A DNA stretch of 64,000 bases from JADLAT01 sp964348795 (lineage in GTDB: Bacteria; Pseudomonadota; Alphaproteobacteria; Micavibrionales; Micavibrionaceae): assembly GCA_964348795.1 (NCBI GenBank), contig CAYGDY010000005.1, forward strand, positions 51,885-115,884, written 5' to 3'. The position numbers and the translations under genes are program-made. Positions 16,114 to 24,556 of this stretch are shown here, in pieces (positions within the stretch are counted from its first letter, which is position 1; every line of letters starts with the position of its first letter). The notes under the pieces are model-generated. The model was not told the origin of the DNA. It saw only the letters and a program-made list of their open reading frames with translations, and ran no database searches.

Positions 16114-16734
16114 ATGAATTACCTTGTTCTTCTCCGTCACGGTCAAAGCCAGTGGAATTTGGAAAACCGCTTTACGGGCTTTCACGATGTGGACCTGACG
16201 GAAAAAGGTGTGGCCGAGGCCATTTCTGCCGGTGAGAAGCTGAAAGCCTCCGGCATTCATTTCGATCAGGCTTTTACCAGTACCCAGACACGCGCGAACC
16301 GCACCACGCGGTTGGCGCTGGAGCATGCGGGGCAGGGAGGCTTGATTGCGACGCTCAAGGCGCATGATGATCTACGGGAGCGGGATTACGGCGACCTCAC
16401 AGGGCTGGACAAGGATGAAACCCGCGAAAAATACGGCGCGGATCAGGTGCATATCTGGCGCAGGTCCTATGATGTGGCCCCGCCGAACGGGGAGTGCCTG
16501 AAGGATGTCGTGGAAAATCGTGTCCGGCCCTATTTCACGGCGGAAATCAAGCCGTTGCTGGAGGCAGGCAAAAATATCCTTGTGGGTGCGCATGGAAATT
16601 CTTTGCGGGCGCTGTTGATCATCGTCGGGGCGGAAACGCCGAAGACCATCAATGAAGCCGAATTTCCCACCGGCGTACCATTGGTCTTTGGATTTGAGCA
16701 AGGCAAGATTGTGAAACGCGCGTTTTTGAAGTAG
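16114..16734 (+). CDS. gpmA: 2,3-bisphosphoglycerate-dependent phosphoglycerate mutase
   Basis: Glycolytic enzyme of 206 residues that interconverts 2- and 3-phosphoglycerate. The phosphohistidine motif LLRHGQSQWNLENRFTGF is at residues 6-23, followed by TSTQTRANRTTRLAL and DDLRERDYGDLTGLDKDE; the second catalytic histidine is in LVGAHGNSLRALL. It is shorter than the roughly 250 residues of the E. coli enzyme, as is usual in alphaproteobacteria. The ATG at MNYLVLLRHG was chosen over a GTG three codons upstream because of GAGGG spacing. Confidence 0.95.
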   Translation: MNYLVLLRHGQSQWNLENRFTGFHDVDLTEKGVAEAISAGEKLKASGIHFDQAFTSTQTRANRTTRLALEHAGQGGLIATLKAHDDLRERDYGDLTGLDKDETREKYGADQVHIWRRSYDVAPPNGECLKDVVENRVRPYFTAEIKPLLEAGKNILVGAHGNSLRALLIIVGAETPKTINEAEFPTGVPLVFGFEQGKIVKRAFLK

Positions 16735-16767
16735 AATGATTGTAAGGCTCAAGGGAGGGCTTGGATC

Positions 16768-17163
16768 ATGCGGCAGATATCGGGTATGCATGTCGTTGTG
16801 GCGTCTTTAAGCCTTCTGTTTTTTGCCTATTTCTATTTTTCAGGCTATCAGAAGAGCGGCTTGTCGTCTTTCGGGATGTATCTGTTCTATCAATTCGAGT
16901 TCGGGAAGCTCAGTCCCAACCAGCTTTTGTTTTGGACGTCTGTCTTCAGTCCCTTGTTTTTGATGTTTCCGTATTTCTGGGAGCGTCTATTTTCGTTTCT
17001 CAAGCGGCCTTCGAGCGGGGAGCCCCTGTTGGATGTCGGGAATATTATCGGTCTGGGGTATTTGTTCCTTTTAGTCTTTGTCTTGCTGACCTTCCCGGGC
17101 GTAAGAGACGGTATTCAACCGCCAAGAACACGCGGACCTTTGGCTTCGGAGGCTGTGCGGTAG
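16768..17163 (+). CDS. small membrane protein, unknown function
   Basis: Protein of 131 residues with three hydrophobic segments: about residues 8-26 (VVVASLSLLFFAYFYF), 54-72 (LLFWTSVFSPLFLMFPYFW) and 90-110 (IIGLGYLFLLVFVLLTFPG). The C-terminal tail is basic and short. No family is recognised. It follows gpmA by 33 bases with GGGAGGG upstream, so it is probably in the same transcript. It converges with rpsO. Confidence 0.7.
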   Translation: MRQISGMHVVVASLSLLFFAYFYFSGYQKSGLSSFGMYLFYQFEFGKLSPNQLLFWTSVFSPLFLMFPYFWERLFSFLKRPSSGEPLLDVGNIIGLGYLFLLVFVLLTFPGVRDGIQPPRTRGPLASEAVR

Positions 17164-17184
17164 GGGGGGAAGCCATAAAAAAGA

Positions 17185-17203
17185 GAGCCGCTTCGCGCGG
17201 CTC
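17185..17203 (-). terminator. rho-independent terminator of rpsO
   Basis: GAGCCGC-N5-GCGGCTC forms a 7-base-pair GC-rich stem, followed on the minus strand by a run of Ts (TCTTTTTT). It lies 25 bases after the rpsO stop. Confidence 0.8.
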
Positions 17204-17227
17204 ATCTTACGGGATGACGTTTTTTTG

Positions 17228-17497
17228 TTACCGTCTGATATTCAGGCGCTTGATAAGCGTCTGGTAACGGGATTCATCCTTGCGTTTCAGGTAATCCAGC
17301 AATTTACGGCGTTTTGCCACCATGGCCAGAAGGCCGTGACGGGAGTGGAAATCCTTTTTATGGGCATCCATGTGACCTGACAGATAGGCAATGCGGTCTG
17401 TCAGGAGGGCGACTTGTACTTCGGGGGAGCCTGTGTCCCCTGGTTTGGTTGCAAAATCTGCTACGATTTTGGCGCGGTCTTCTACGGTCGTCGACAT
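17228..17497 (-). CDS. rpsO: 30S ribosomal protein S15
   Basis: Ribosomal protein of 89 residues, the standard length. Conserved segments are TGSPEVQVALLTDRIAYL, HMDAHKKDFHSRHGLLAMVAKR and RRKLLDYLKRKD. It binds 16S rRNA in the platform of the small subunit. It follows truB by 21 bases in the order infB-rbfA-truB-rpsO that is standard in proteobacteria. Confidence 0.98.
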   Translation of the reverse strand: MSTTVEDRAKIVADFATKPGDTGSPEVQVALLTDRIAYLSGHMDAHKKDFHSRHGLLAMVAKRRKLLDYLKRKDESRYQTLIKRLNIRR

Positions 17498-17518
17498 CGG
17501 TTTTCTCCTGTTTCTTTT

Positions 17519-18460
17519 CTAAAGGTTGAACACGCGAACGGGTTTGATTGTGGCGCCTTCGGTTTCAACCAGAGCGACAGGGCGGGCATGTAAAACCGCC
17601 AGAGCCATTCCGTGTTGTTCCAGCCCTAGCGCCTCTAAACGGGCAAAATCGGGTCTGGAAATGAAGGACAAAACCTGCCCGTTCCGAAGCCTTGCACATT
17701 CGCCCTCTTTTATGGCCAGAGCCGGGATGTCGTCCAGCACGGTCTCAAGAGGATGCAAAACCTCGTCCAAAACATCTGTCATGGAAGCGGCACCTTGCAC
17801 AAGTTTTTCCAGTTTGTCCAGAGATATTGCATTTTTTTCTGTAAACGGGCCGACCTGTGTGCGCCGGAGGGCTGAAATATAGCCGCAGGTGCCGAGCCTC
17901 TCGCCCATATCCCGTGCCAGAGAACGGACATAGGTGCCCTTGCCGCACAGCATCGTAAAACTGGCGGTCTCTGGTGTGGTGTGGTCAAGGGTCAGGGTTT
18001 CGATATAGACGGTGCGGGGCGCAATTTCGAGCGTTTCGCCCGCACGTGCCAGATCATACGCCCGCTGTCCGTCAATTTTGATGGCTGAAAAATCGGGCGG
18101 AATTTGGTCAATTTCGCCGATGAAGCGGGGCAGAGCGGCGGTAATGGCCTCGGGCGTGGGGCGAACGGGTGATGTGGCGATGATGTCGCCCTCGCTGTCC
18201 TCCGTATTGCGGCGTTCCCCCCATGTGATCGTAAATTCATAGATTTTGAGGCGGTCCTGCGCAAAGGCGATGGTTTTGGTGGCTTCGCCGAGCGCAATGG
18301 GTAAAATCCCGCTCGCCAGCGGATCGAGCGTGCCCGCATGGCCCGCCTTTTGAGCCTGAAGAAGCCAGCGCACCTTGGCAAGGGCCTGCGTGGAGGTCGG
18401 GCCCACGGGCTTGTCCAGCACGACCCAGCCGTCGATTTTTTGTCCTTTTTTTCGTGCCAT
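17519..18460 (-). CDS. truB: tRNA pseudouridine(55) synthase TruB
   Basis: Enzyme of 313 residues that makes pseudouridine 55 in the T-loop of tRNA. The N-terminus GWVVLDKPVGPTSTQAL and the catalytic Asp46 in AGHAGTLDPLASG are clear. RAYDLARAGE and the C-terminal PUA-like segment follow. The start was chosen at MARKKGQKIDGW, four bases after the rbfA stop; a longer upstream frame lies inside rbfA and has no similarity to the family. Confidence 0.96.
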   Translation of the reverse strand: MARKKGQKIDGWVVLDKPVGPTSTQALAKVRWLLQAQKAGHAGTLDPLASGILPIALGEATKTIAFAQDRLKIYEFTITWGERRNTEDSEGDIIATSPVRPTPEAITAALPRFIGEIDQIPPDFSAIKIDGQRAYDLARAGETLEIAPRTVYIETLTLDHTTPETASFTMLCGKGTYVRSLARDMGERLGTCGYISALRRTQVGPFTEKNAISLDKLEKLVQGAASMTDVLDEVLHPLETVLDDIPALAIKEGECARLRNGQVLSFISRPDFARLEALGLEQHGMALAVLHARPVALVETEGATIKPVRVFNL

Positions 18461-18464
18461 AGGG

Positions 18465-18869
18465 TCAGGAACCCATGTCTTCTTCGGAGATGTGAATGTC
18501 CCGCAAAATGTCTTCGATCCGTTGGGCCTTGTCAAAGGAATCGTCCTTGACGAATTGGATTTTCGGCGTGAATTTGAGGGCAGACTGGCGGTTGATTTCC
18601 TTCTGGAAGATGTGGGCTTCCGCCGCAAGGGCCGTGAGAAGGGGGGCGATATCCGCACCGCCCAGTGCTACGACATAGGCTCTGGCGTGTTTGAGGTCTG
18701 GGGAGACGCGCACTTCCGTCACGGTGATGTTTTTGGCCATATCGAGCAAAGGGGCTGTGTGGAAATGTCCACGCTGAAGCGTTTCGGCGATAATATGCCG
18801 GAGCTGTTCCCCCACGCGGAGCTGGCGCTGGGACGGGGTATTGGTTGTGGCGCGGTGTTTTTGTGTCAT
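18465..18869 (-). CDS. rbfA: ribosome-binding factor A
   Basis: Small-subunit maturation factor of 134 residues with the KH-like core QLRVGEQLRHIIAETLQRG, ITVTEVRVSPDLKHARAYV and LKFTPKIQFVKDDSFDKA. It helps process the 5' end of 16S rRNA and cold adaptation. Gene order infB-rbfA-truB supports the call. A palindromic repeat separates it from infB. Confidence 0.96.
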   Translation of the reverse strand: MTQKHRATTNTPSQRQLRVGEQLRHIIAETLQRGHFHTAPLLDMAKNITVTEVRVSPDLKHARAYVVALGGADIAPLLTALAAEAHIFQKEINRQSALKFTPKIQFVKDDSFDKAQRIEDILRDIHISEEDMGS

Positions 18870-18893
18870 GGTTTTGTTGTTTCTTGGTTATTC

Positions 18894-18960
18894 GTCATCC
18901 TGAGGCGAAGCCGAAGGATCCCTGTTGTCAAAGGAGATCCTTCGCGGTGCTCAGGATGAC
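18894..18960. repeat. palindromic repeat family B, copy 2
   Basis: GTCATCCTGAGGCGAAGCC and GGTGCTCAGGATGAC form the outer arms, with GAAGGATCC and GGAGATCCTTC as inner arms. It occupies the infB-rbfA gap and could form a strong hairpin in their shared transcript. Confidence 0.88.
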
Positions 18961-18973
18961 AATAAATAAGGCG

Positions 18974-21496
18974 TTACTGCACCGTTCTGGCTTCTTCGAT
19001 CACATCAAAGCATTCGATGATGTCGCCCGCGCGGATGTCTTCGTATTTCTCGAACGCCATCCCGCATTCCGTACCTTCCTTGACCTCCGTCACCTCGTCC
19101 TTGAAGCGTTGAAGAGTCTTGAGCGTGCCTTCGTGGATCACGACATCCTCGCGCAGGAGGCGGACTTTCGCGCCGCGCTTGACGGACCCGATGGAGACCT
19201 CGCACCCTGCGACCTTGCCAACCTTTGTAATGTTGAAGACCTGCTTGATGAGGGCTTGACCCAGATATTCCTCGCGCTTGATGGGCGCCAGAAGCCCCGT
19301 CAAAATCGCCTTCGCATCGTCGATGACGTTGTAAATGATGTTGTAGTAGCGGATATCCACGCCCTCGTGCGCGGCCAGCGCGCGGGCTTGCGCATTGGCG
19401 CGGACGTTAAAGCCGATGATCAAGGCTTTGGAGGCTTTCGCCAGTTTCACATCGGATTCTGTAATGCCGCCCACGCCGGTATGGAGCACCTGAATGCGGA
19501 TATCGGGGTTTTCCTCTTCCATCTTGCGGAAAGAGCCAGCAATCGCCTCCACCGAGCCATGAACATCGGCGCGGATGATGACTTGCATCGCGGTTTTCTC
19601 GCCCGTCTCGCGCAAGGCAATGAGATCGTCAATCGTCGTCCGGCCCTTGACAGCCAGAGCCGCTTGCGCCCCCCGCCGTTTGTACTGGCGGTAGTTGCTG
19701 ATCTGGCGGGCCTTGCTTTCATCACCCACCACGCTGAACGGATCGCCCGCATCAGGTGTGCCGTTGAGTCCCAGAACCTCGACAGGCTGGCCAGGAATGG
19801 CTTCGGTGACATGTTTCCCCTGATCGTTAATCAGGGCGCGGACTTTCCCGTATTCTGCCCCCGCCACGAAAATATCCCCGATGCGCAAGGTCCCGTTTTG
19901 AATCAGAACCGTAGAGACAGAGCCCCTGCCTTTTTCCATCTTGGATTCAATCACCACGCCTTGTGCTTCGCGGTTCGGGTTGGCTTTGAGCTCGAGGACT
20001 TCGGCCTGCACGAGGATGGCGTCTTCCAGCTTGTCCAGATTGATTCGTTTTTTAGCTGAAATCTCAACGCACTGGACTTCTCCGCTGAGTTCTTCTACCA
20101 CGATTCCGTATTGCAACAGCGCGGTTTTAACTTTGTGCGGGTCGGCCTCGGGCAGGTCGATTTTATTGACGGCAATGATAATAGGAACATTTGCGGCCTT
20201 GGCATGGCTGATGGCCTCGATCGTCTGTGGCATCACGCTGTCGGTGGCGGAGACGATAATCACGACAATGTCCGTGACGTGCGCGCCGCGCGCCCGCATT
20301 TCGGTAAAGGCCGCGTGACCTGGCGTATCCAGAAAGGTAATCTTCTGTCCGGAGTCCATCGAGACCTGATAGGCCCCGATATGCTGGGTAATGCCACCCG
20401 CTTCGCCAGACACCACGTTTGTGGAGCGCAGGGCATCAAGCAGGGAGGTTTTTCCGTGGTCAACGTGCCCCATAATCGTCACAACAGGGGGACGGAAAAC
20501 CAGATCATCTGCGGTATCGGTCCCGCCCAGCAAGCCTTCCTCGACATCAGCATCGGTGACGCGTTTGATTTTATGGCCGAATTCGGAAATGATGAGTTCT
20601 GCTGTGTCGGCATCAATGGTCTGTGTGATCGTGGCCATCACACCCAGTTTCATCAGGGCCTTGACGACATCGCCGCCAGGCTCGGCCATCCGGTTGGCCA
20701 GTTCGCTGACGGTCAGGGTTTCGGGAATGATCACTTCGCGCAGGATTTTTTTCGTTTCCAACGGGCCCAGTGCCGCAAGACGGGCTTTCTCGCGTGCCCG
20801 TTTCTGAGCCGCCATGGATTTGCTTCGGTCGCTGTCAAAATCCTTGTTCAGGGCTTGTGTCACGGTAATCCGGCCACCACGCCGATTGTCAACGACTTTG
20901 GGCGGGGCTTTGGGTGCCACTTTTTTCAGACGGTCGCGATAGCTTTCGGTTTCCTCTTCTCCACCGCCCACGCGAAATCTGCGGGCGATATCCGGCGCAC
21001 CGGCGGGCAGGGCAGGGGCACCGGCAGGACGGGGCGCATTTTGCTGGAGCTCGGCATTTTTCTGACGTTCGTCGCGCTCAATCGCTTCGAGTTCCTGCAG
21101 TTCTTTTTCACGTGCGCTCAGGACGGCTTCCTTGGTCGCGGCTTCTTCTTTCTTCTTGTCTTCGATAGTGGTCCGGCGTTTGGGAAGGCTGGAGGGGACT
21201 TTACTGCCTTCCGCCAGCGCATTCTGGAGGGCGCGGGCGCGGGTTTCGCGTTCGTCCTGTGTCAGGCGTTCGTCTTCGTCATGCCGGCCCCCGCCCTGAG
21301 ACATATGGGGGGCATTTGTACGTTTTCTCCGGACTTCAACAGCGACACCGGCAGAGGGACTTGCGTTGCGGGCTTGCGCGCCTGCATTGCCCTTGAGCCC
21401 AAGACTCAAGGTGCCTTTCCCGCCAAGGCTGAGGGTTTTTTTGTTATCCCCTGCGCCGGCCTCTTGATTGTTTTTGTCTGTTTTTGTCTCTGTCAT
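18974..21496 (-). CDS. infB: translation initiation factor IF-2
   Basis: GTPase of 840 residues that brings initiator tRNA to the ribosome. The long charged N-terminal region (about 1-250) is low-complexity, then an IF2_N segment, and the G domain with GHVDHGKTSLLDAL at residues 343-356, DTPGHAAFTEMRARG and NKIDLPEADP. Domains II-IV follow, ending GMAFEKYEDIRAGDIIECF. Size fits alphaproteobacteria. The YlxR gene usually found between nusA and infB is not present; the 103-base gap has no frame of that type. Confidence 0.97.
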   Translation of the reverse strand: MTETKTDKNNQEAGAGDNKKTLSLGGKGTLSLGLKGNAGAQARNASPSAGVAVEVRRKRTNAPHMSQGGGRHDEDERLTQDERETRARALQNALAEGSKVPSSLPKRRTTIEDKKKEEAATKEAVLSAREKELQELEAIERDERQKNAELQQNAPRPAGAPALPAGAPDIARRFRVGGGEEETESYRDRLKKVAPKAPPKVVDNRRGGRITVTQALNKDFDSDRSKSMAAQKRAREKARLAALGPLETKKILREVIIPETLTVSELANRMAEPGGDVVKALMKLGVMATITQTIDADTAELIISEFGHKIKRVTDADVEEGLLGGTDTADDLVFRPPVVTIMGHVDHGKTSLLDALRSTNVVSGEAGGITQHIGAYQVSMDSGQKITFLDTPGHAAFTEMRARGAHVTDIVVIIVSATDSVMPQTIEAISHAKAANVPIIIAVNKIDLPEADPHKVKTALLQYGIVVEELSGEVQCVEISAKKRINLDKLEDAILVQAEVLELKANPNREAQGVVIESKMEKGRGSVSTVLIQNGTLRIGDIFVAGAEYGKVRALINDQGKHVTEAIPGQPVEVLGLNGTPDAGDPFSVVGDESKARQISNYRQYKRRGAQAALAVKGRTTIDDLIALRETGEKTAMQVIIRADVHGSVEAIAGSFRKMEEENPDIRIQVLHTGVGGITESDVKLAKASKALIIGFNVRANAQARALAAHEGVDIRYYNIIYNVIDDAKAILTGLLAPIKREEYLGQALIKQVFNITKVGKVAGCEVSIGSVKRGAKVRLLREDVVIHEGTLKTLQRFKDEVTEVKEGTECGMAFEKYEDIRAGDIIECFDVIEEARTVQ

Positions 21497-21599
21497 ACGC
21501 TCGTCATTCTGTTCTGCACGCCCCGAACGTCACCAAGACATTCGGGGAAAATCCGTTTCAAGGGATGGTTATACACAAGCCAAAGCCTTGTGTAAAATG

Positions 21600-23105
21600 T
21601 TATCCCTCTGCGCTCTCCTCCGTAAACCAGTGGGCACGGGCTGACATGATGATGTCATTGGCTTCCTTATGGGTCACTTGCCCTTCTCCCAGAAGCTCGA
21701 TGAGTTCGTCACTGGCCAGATCACCGAGATCATCAAGGGTTTTGATCCCTTTTTCCGCAAGTGCGATGACCTGGGACGATGTCAGTCCTTCCAGCGCAAT
21801 CAGGGCGCTTTCAATGCCCAGTTCCGCTTGTTTCTTGTTGAGCTCTTCCTGCTTGGCGGCCAGAAAATTCTGGGCCCGCGTTTGCAGTTCGCGGGAAATC
21901 TCTTCCTCGAACCCCTGAATTTCATTGAGTTCATCAATGGGGGTTTCCGCGATTTCCTCGACCTTGGTAAAGCCTTCGGCCACCAGAAGATGCGCAATCA
22001 CGTCATCCACGTCCAGCGCTTCGATAAACAGACCGGAGCGTGTTTTGAATTCCTCGGCTCTGCGTTCGGACTCTTCGGCCTCCGTCAGGATGTCAATGTC
22101 CCAGCCCACGAGGATCGAGGCCAGACGCACGTTCTGACCGCGCCGTCCAATTGCCAGAGAGAGCTGTTCGTCCGGTACCACGACTTCCATGCGGTTTTTC
22201 TCTTCGTCCAGCACCACTTTTGTCACAGAGGCGGGTTGGAGTGCGCTGACGACAAAGCTGGCAATGTCCTGGGACCATGGGATAATGTCGATTTTCTCCC
22301 CGCCCAGTTCGCCGACAACCGCTTGCACGCGGGAACCCCGCATTCCGACACAGGCCCCGACAGGATCAATGGAACTGTCCCGCGAAATGACGGCGATTTT
22401 GGCGCGGCTTCCCGGGTCGCGGGCTACGGATTTGATTTCTATCACGCCGTCATAGATTTCCGGCACTTCCTGCATGAACAATTTGGCCATAAATTCCGGA
22501 TGCGTACGGGAGAGGAAAATCTGTGGTCCGCGCATTTCTTCGCGGACTTCGTAAATAATGGCGCGGACGCGGTCCCCGTTTTTGAGATGCTCGCGGGGCA
22601 GGGTTTCATCACGGCGCAGAACGGCTTCGGCACGCCCCTGAATATCAATTGTGGCATTGCCGTATTCCACACGCTTGACCACGCCGTTGACGATCTCGCC
22701 CACACGGGATTTGAATTCGGCGTATTGGCGGGCGCGTTCGGCCTCGCGGACTTTTTGCATGATGACCTGCTTGGCGGTCTGGGCGGCAATCCGTCCGAAA
22801 TCCAGAGGCGGCAGGCTGTCAACCAGAAACTCCCCGACTGTGGCATCCGGCTTGATCCGTTTGGCCTGTGTCAGGGTCAGTTGTGAAATTTCGTTTTCGA
22901 TTTCAGCATCGTCAGCCAGAACTTCGCGATAGCGCTTGAGCTCGATAGCCCCGTTCTTGCGGTCGATTTGTGCGCGGATATCGTGGTCGTGCCCGTATTT
23001 GGAGCGCCCTGCCTTTTGGATGGCTTCTTCCATGGCTTCCAGAACAACCTGACGATCAATGTTTTTTTCTCTGGCGACGTTATCGGCGACTTGTAGCAAT
23101 TCCAT
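21600..23105 (-). CDS. nusA: transcription termination/antitermination factor NusA
   Basis: RNA polymerase-binding elongation factor of 501 residues. Domains in order are an N-terminal polymerase-binding region, an S1 domain starting near residue 135 (VGEIVNGVVKRVEYGNATID), and KH1 and KH2 domains (DPVGACVGMRGSRVQAVVGELGGEK region, then EEQLSLAIGRRGQNVRLA-like sequence). C-terminal helix-hairpin-helix repeats follow, with FTKVEEIAETPIDELNEI and SSQVIALAEKGIKTLDDL. AGGAAAAG precedes the ATG. Gene order rimP-nusA-infB is standard. Confidence 0.97.
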   Translation of the reverse strand: MELLQVADNVAREKNIDRQVVLEAMEEAIQKAGRSKYGHDHDIRAQIDRKNGAIELKRYREVLADDAEIENEISQLTLTQAKRIKPDATVGEFLVDSLPPLDFGRIAAQTAKQVIMQKVREAERARQYAEFKSRVGEIVNGVVKRVEYGNATIDIQGRAEAVLRRDETLPREHLKNGDRVRAIIYEVREEMRGPQIFLSRTHPEFMAKLFMQEVPEIYDGVIEIKSVARDPGSRAKIAVISRDSSIDPVGACVGMRGSRVQAVVGELGGEKIDIIPWSQDIASFVVSALQPASVTKVVLDEEKNRMEVVVPDEQLSLAIGRRGQNVRLASILVGWDIDILTEAEESERRAEEFKTRSGLFIEALDVDDVIAHLLVAEGFTKVEEIAETPIDELNEIQGFEEEISRELQTRAQNFLAAKQEELNKKQAELGIESALIALEGLTSSQVIALAEKGIKTLDDLGDLASDELIELLGEGQVTHKEANDIIMSARAHWFTEESAEG

Positions 23106-23122
23106 GGTCTTTTCCTCTTTGG

Positions 23123-23680
23123 TTAGTGGGTCTGTTGTTTGGGGTTATGTGTTGAATCTGTGTTTTCCTCGGATGTTTCGTCAGAGGGCAAGGCCGTGGC
23201 CTTGATCAGAGAATCTGTCAAAACAAGCCGTGCCTTGGTCATGGCAGAAAAGGGAATTTTGGCTTCGCCCTGATCGGTTACCATTGTGATGGTATCGCCT
23301 TCCACGCCCGTGATGGGGCCCTTGAAACGCTTTTGTCCGGTTGGGAGCGGGGTTTCGGTTTCCAGCCGTGCCTCAAAACCGATATAGGTTTTAAAATCTT
23401 CCACAGACAAAAGCGGGCGGTCAATGCCTGGTGAGCTGACTTCGAGCCGGTAACGGCCACTGATAGGGTCTTCAACATCGAGCGTGGCCGAAATCGCCTT
23501 GCTCAACGTCGTGCAATCATCAAGCGTGAGACGCTTGGTTGCAGAATTTTCTGCTAAAATCTGAACAGTCTGCATGCCGGACTCACCGATGATTTTCACC
23601 CAGACGAGCGCAAACCCCAGATCCTGTACGACAGGCTCCACGATTTTACTGATGCGTTGCTCGATAGGTGTTTGTCTCAT
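23123..23680 (-). CDS. rimP: ribosome maturation factor RimP
   Basis: Protein of 185 residues needed for 30S subunit maturation. Conserved parts are PVVQDLGFALVWVKIIG near the start, the core DPISGRYRLEVSSPGIDRPL and a C-terminal SH3-like part with ITGVEGDTITMV. The start at MRQTPIEQR fits the family and is preceded by AGGAAAAA. It lies 17 bases before nusA, in an operon with it. Confidence 0.95.
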   Translation of the reverse strand: MRQTPIEQRISKIVEPVVQDLGFALVWVKIIGESGMQTVQILAENSATKRLTLDDCTTLSKAISATLDVEDPISGRYRLEVSSPGIDRPLLSVEDFKTYIGFEARLETETPLPTGQKRFKGPITGVEGDTITMVTDQGEAKIPFSAMTKARLVLTDSLIKATALPSDETSEENTDSTHNPKQQTH

Positions 23681-23718
23681 TTTTTCCTTGCGGTTTTTCC
23701 CGTCTTTCCAACAAAAAA

Positions 23719-23742
23719 GGCGGGCCTTTTTATGAGCCCACC
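23719..23742 (-). terminator. terminator after trmB
   Basis: On the minus strand GGTGGGC and GCCCGCC pair around a 10-base loop and are followed by TTTTTT. It would end the metK-trmB transcript before rimP, whose start is 38 bases further on. Confidence 0.65.
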
Positions 23743-23800
23743 CTGTCATAACGATCGGGATGTAGGGGTTTTATAGTCCTGTTTGAAAGAAAAGGCAAGG

Positions 23801-24556
23801 TTATTTTCGGGTAAAAATCAAATAGGTTTGCTTCCTGCCTGCGGTTATCCCTTTTTGCTCATAGCGGGTGGGGATCCAGCCTTCTGGCATGATTTGCCAA
23901 TCGGCCTTGGTGCGGGCGGTCCATGTGAAGGCCGGATGGTTCGAGGCGTGCGTGACCATCCATTCGGCCAGGTCATCGACATCGGTGCTCATGATGAGCG
24001 CGCCGCCGGATTTGAGGATACGGGCAAAGACATCGAGCGTATCGGGCCGGATGATCCGCCGGTTATGGTGGCGTTTTTTGGGCCACGGATCGGGGTTGAG
24101 CACGTAAATACCGTCCAAAGAGGCCGGCGTGAAGGAAAGGGCCAGTTTCATGGCGTCGCCGTGCAAAATGCGGAGATTTTCAATGGGCATTTCATCGGCC
24201 TGCACGTCTTTCAGCAGAGCCGCCACACCGTTGATAAAGGGCTCCGCGCCGATATAACCTGTTTGCGGGTTCCGGCGGCAAAGTGCCGAGAGATGCTCGC
24301 CCGCACCGAATCCGATTTCGAGCCAGAAGGACGTCAAAACAGGAGATCCTTCACTGCGTTCAGGATGACAGGATGGGGAGAGTTCAGGATGACGTGACGG
24401 GGAAAAAAGAGTCGAGGGGGGCAGGTTCTGCTCTTCCGTCAGACTCTCTTCCGGCACAGAAAAAAGCGCGAGACTGGTTTCAAGAACCTCTGTTCGCGCT
24501 TTGCCGAGCGGACGGCCTTTCTTGCGTCCGTATGTCTTTCGATGAACCTTAACCAA
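23801..24556 (-). CDS. trmB: tRNA (guanine-N7-)-methyltransferase TrmB with internal repeat insertion
   Basis: SAM-dependent enzyme that makes m7G46 in tRNA; 251 residues. The N-terminus has YGRKKGRPLGKAR, then the SAM motif WLEIGFGAGEHL, the region GAEPFINGVAALL and the signature PDPWPKKRHHNRRI; the C-terminus ends PTRYEQKGITAGRKQ. Motif I has Ala where Gly is usual (FGGGEHL). Between residues about 50 and 75 is an atypical segment including HPELSPSCHPERSEGS that is encoded by a family B palindrome, so it is probably an in-frame insertion in a linker. Translation starts at TTG overlapping the metK stop, or at a nearby GTT-flanked codon; no ATG is available upstream of the motif. Confidence 0.92.
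   Translation of the reverse strand: MVKVHRKTYGRKKGRPLGKARTEVLETSLALFSVPEESLTEEQNLPPSTLFSPSRHPELSPSCHPERSEGSPVLTSFWLEIGFGAGEHLSALCRRNPQTGYIGAEPFINGVAALLKDVQADEMPIENLRILHGDAMKLALSFTPASLDGIYVLNPDPWPKKRHHNRRIIRPDTLDVFARILKSGGALIMSTDVDDLAEWMVTHASNHPAFTWTARTKADWQIMPEGWIPTRYEQKGITAGRKQTYLIFTRK
24342..24393. repeat. family B repeat remnant inside trmB
   Basis: GGAGATCCTTCACTGCGTTC followed by AGGATGAC matches the right half of the family B palindromes, and GTTCAGGATGAC recurs 13 bases later. The segment is read in frame in trmB and encodes HPERSEGS-type residues. Confidence 0.8.

Noticed and set aside
18845..21595. Long plus-strand open frames opposite infB (about 400 and 490 codons)
   Set aside because: They are antisense to a clear infB with full domain structure and have low-complexity, shadow-like translations.
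21669..22886. 405-codon plus-strand frame opposite nusA
   Set aside because: Antisense shadow of nusA; no recognisable domain and no ribosome-binding site.
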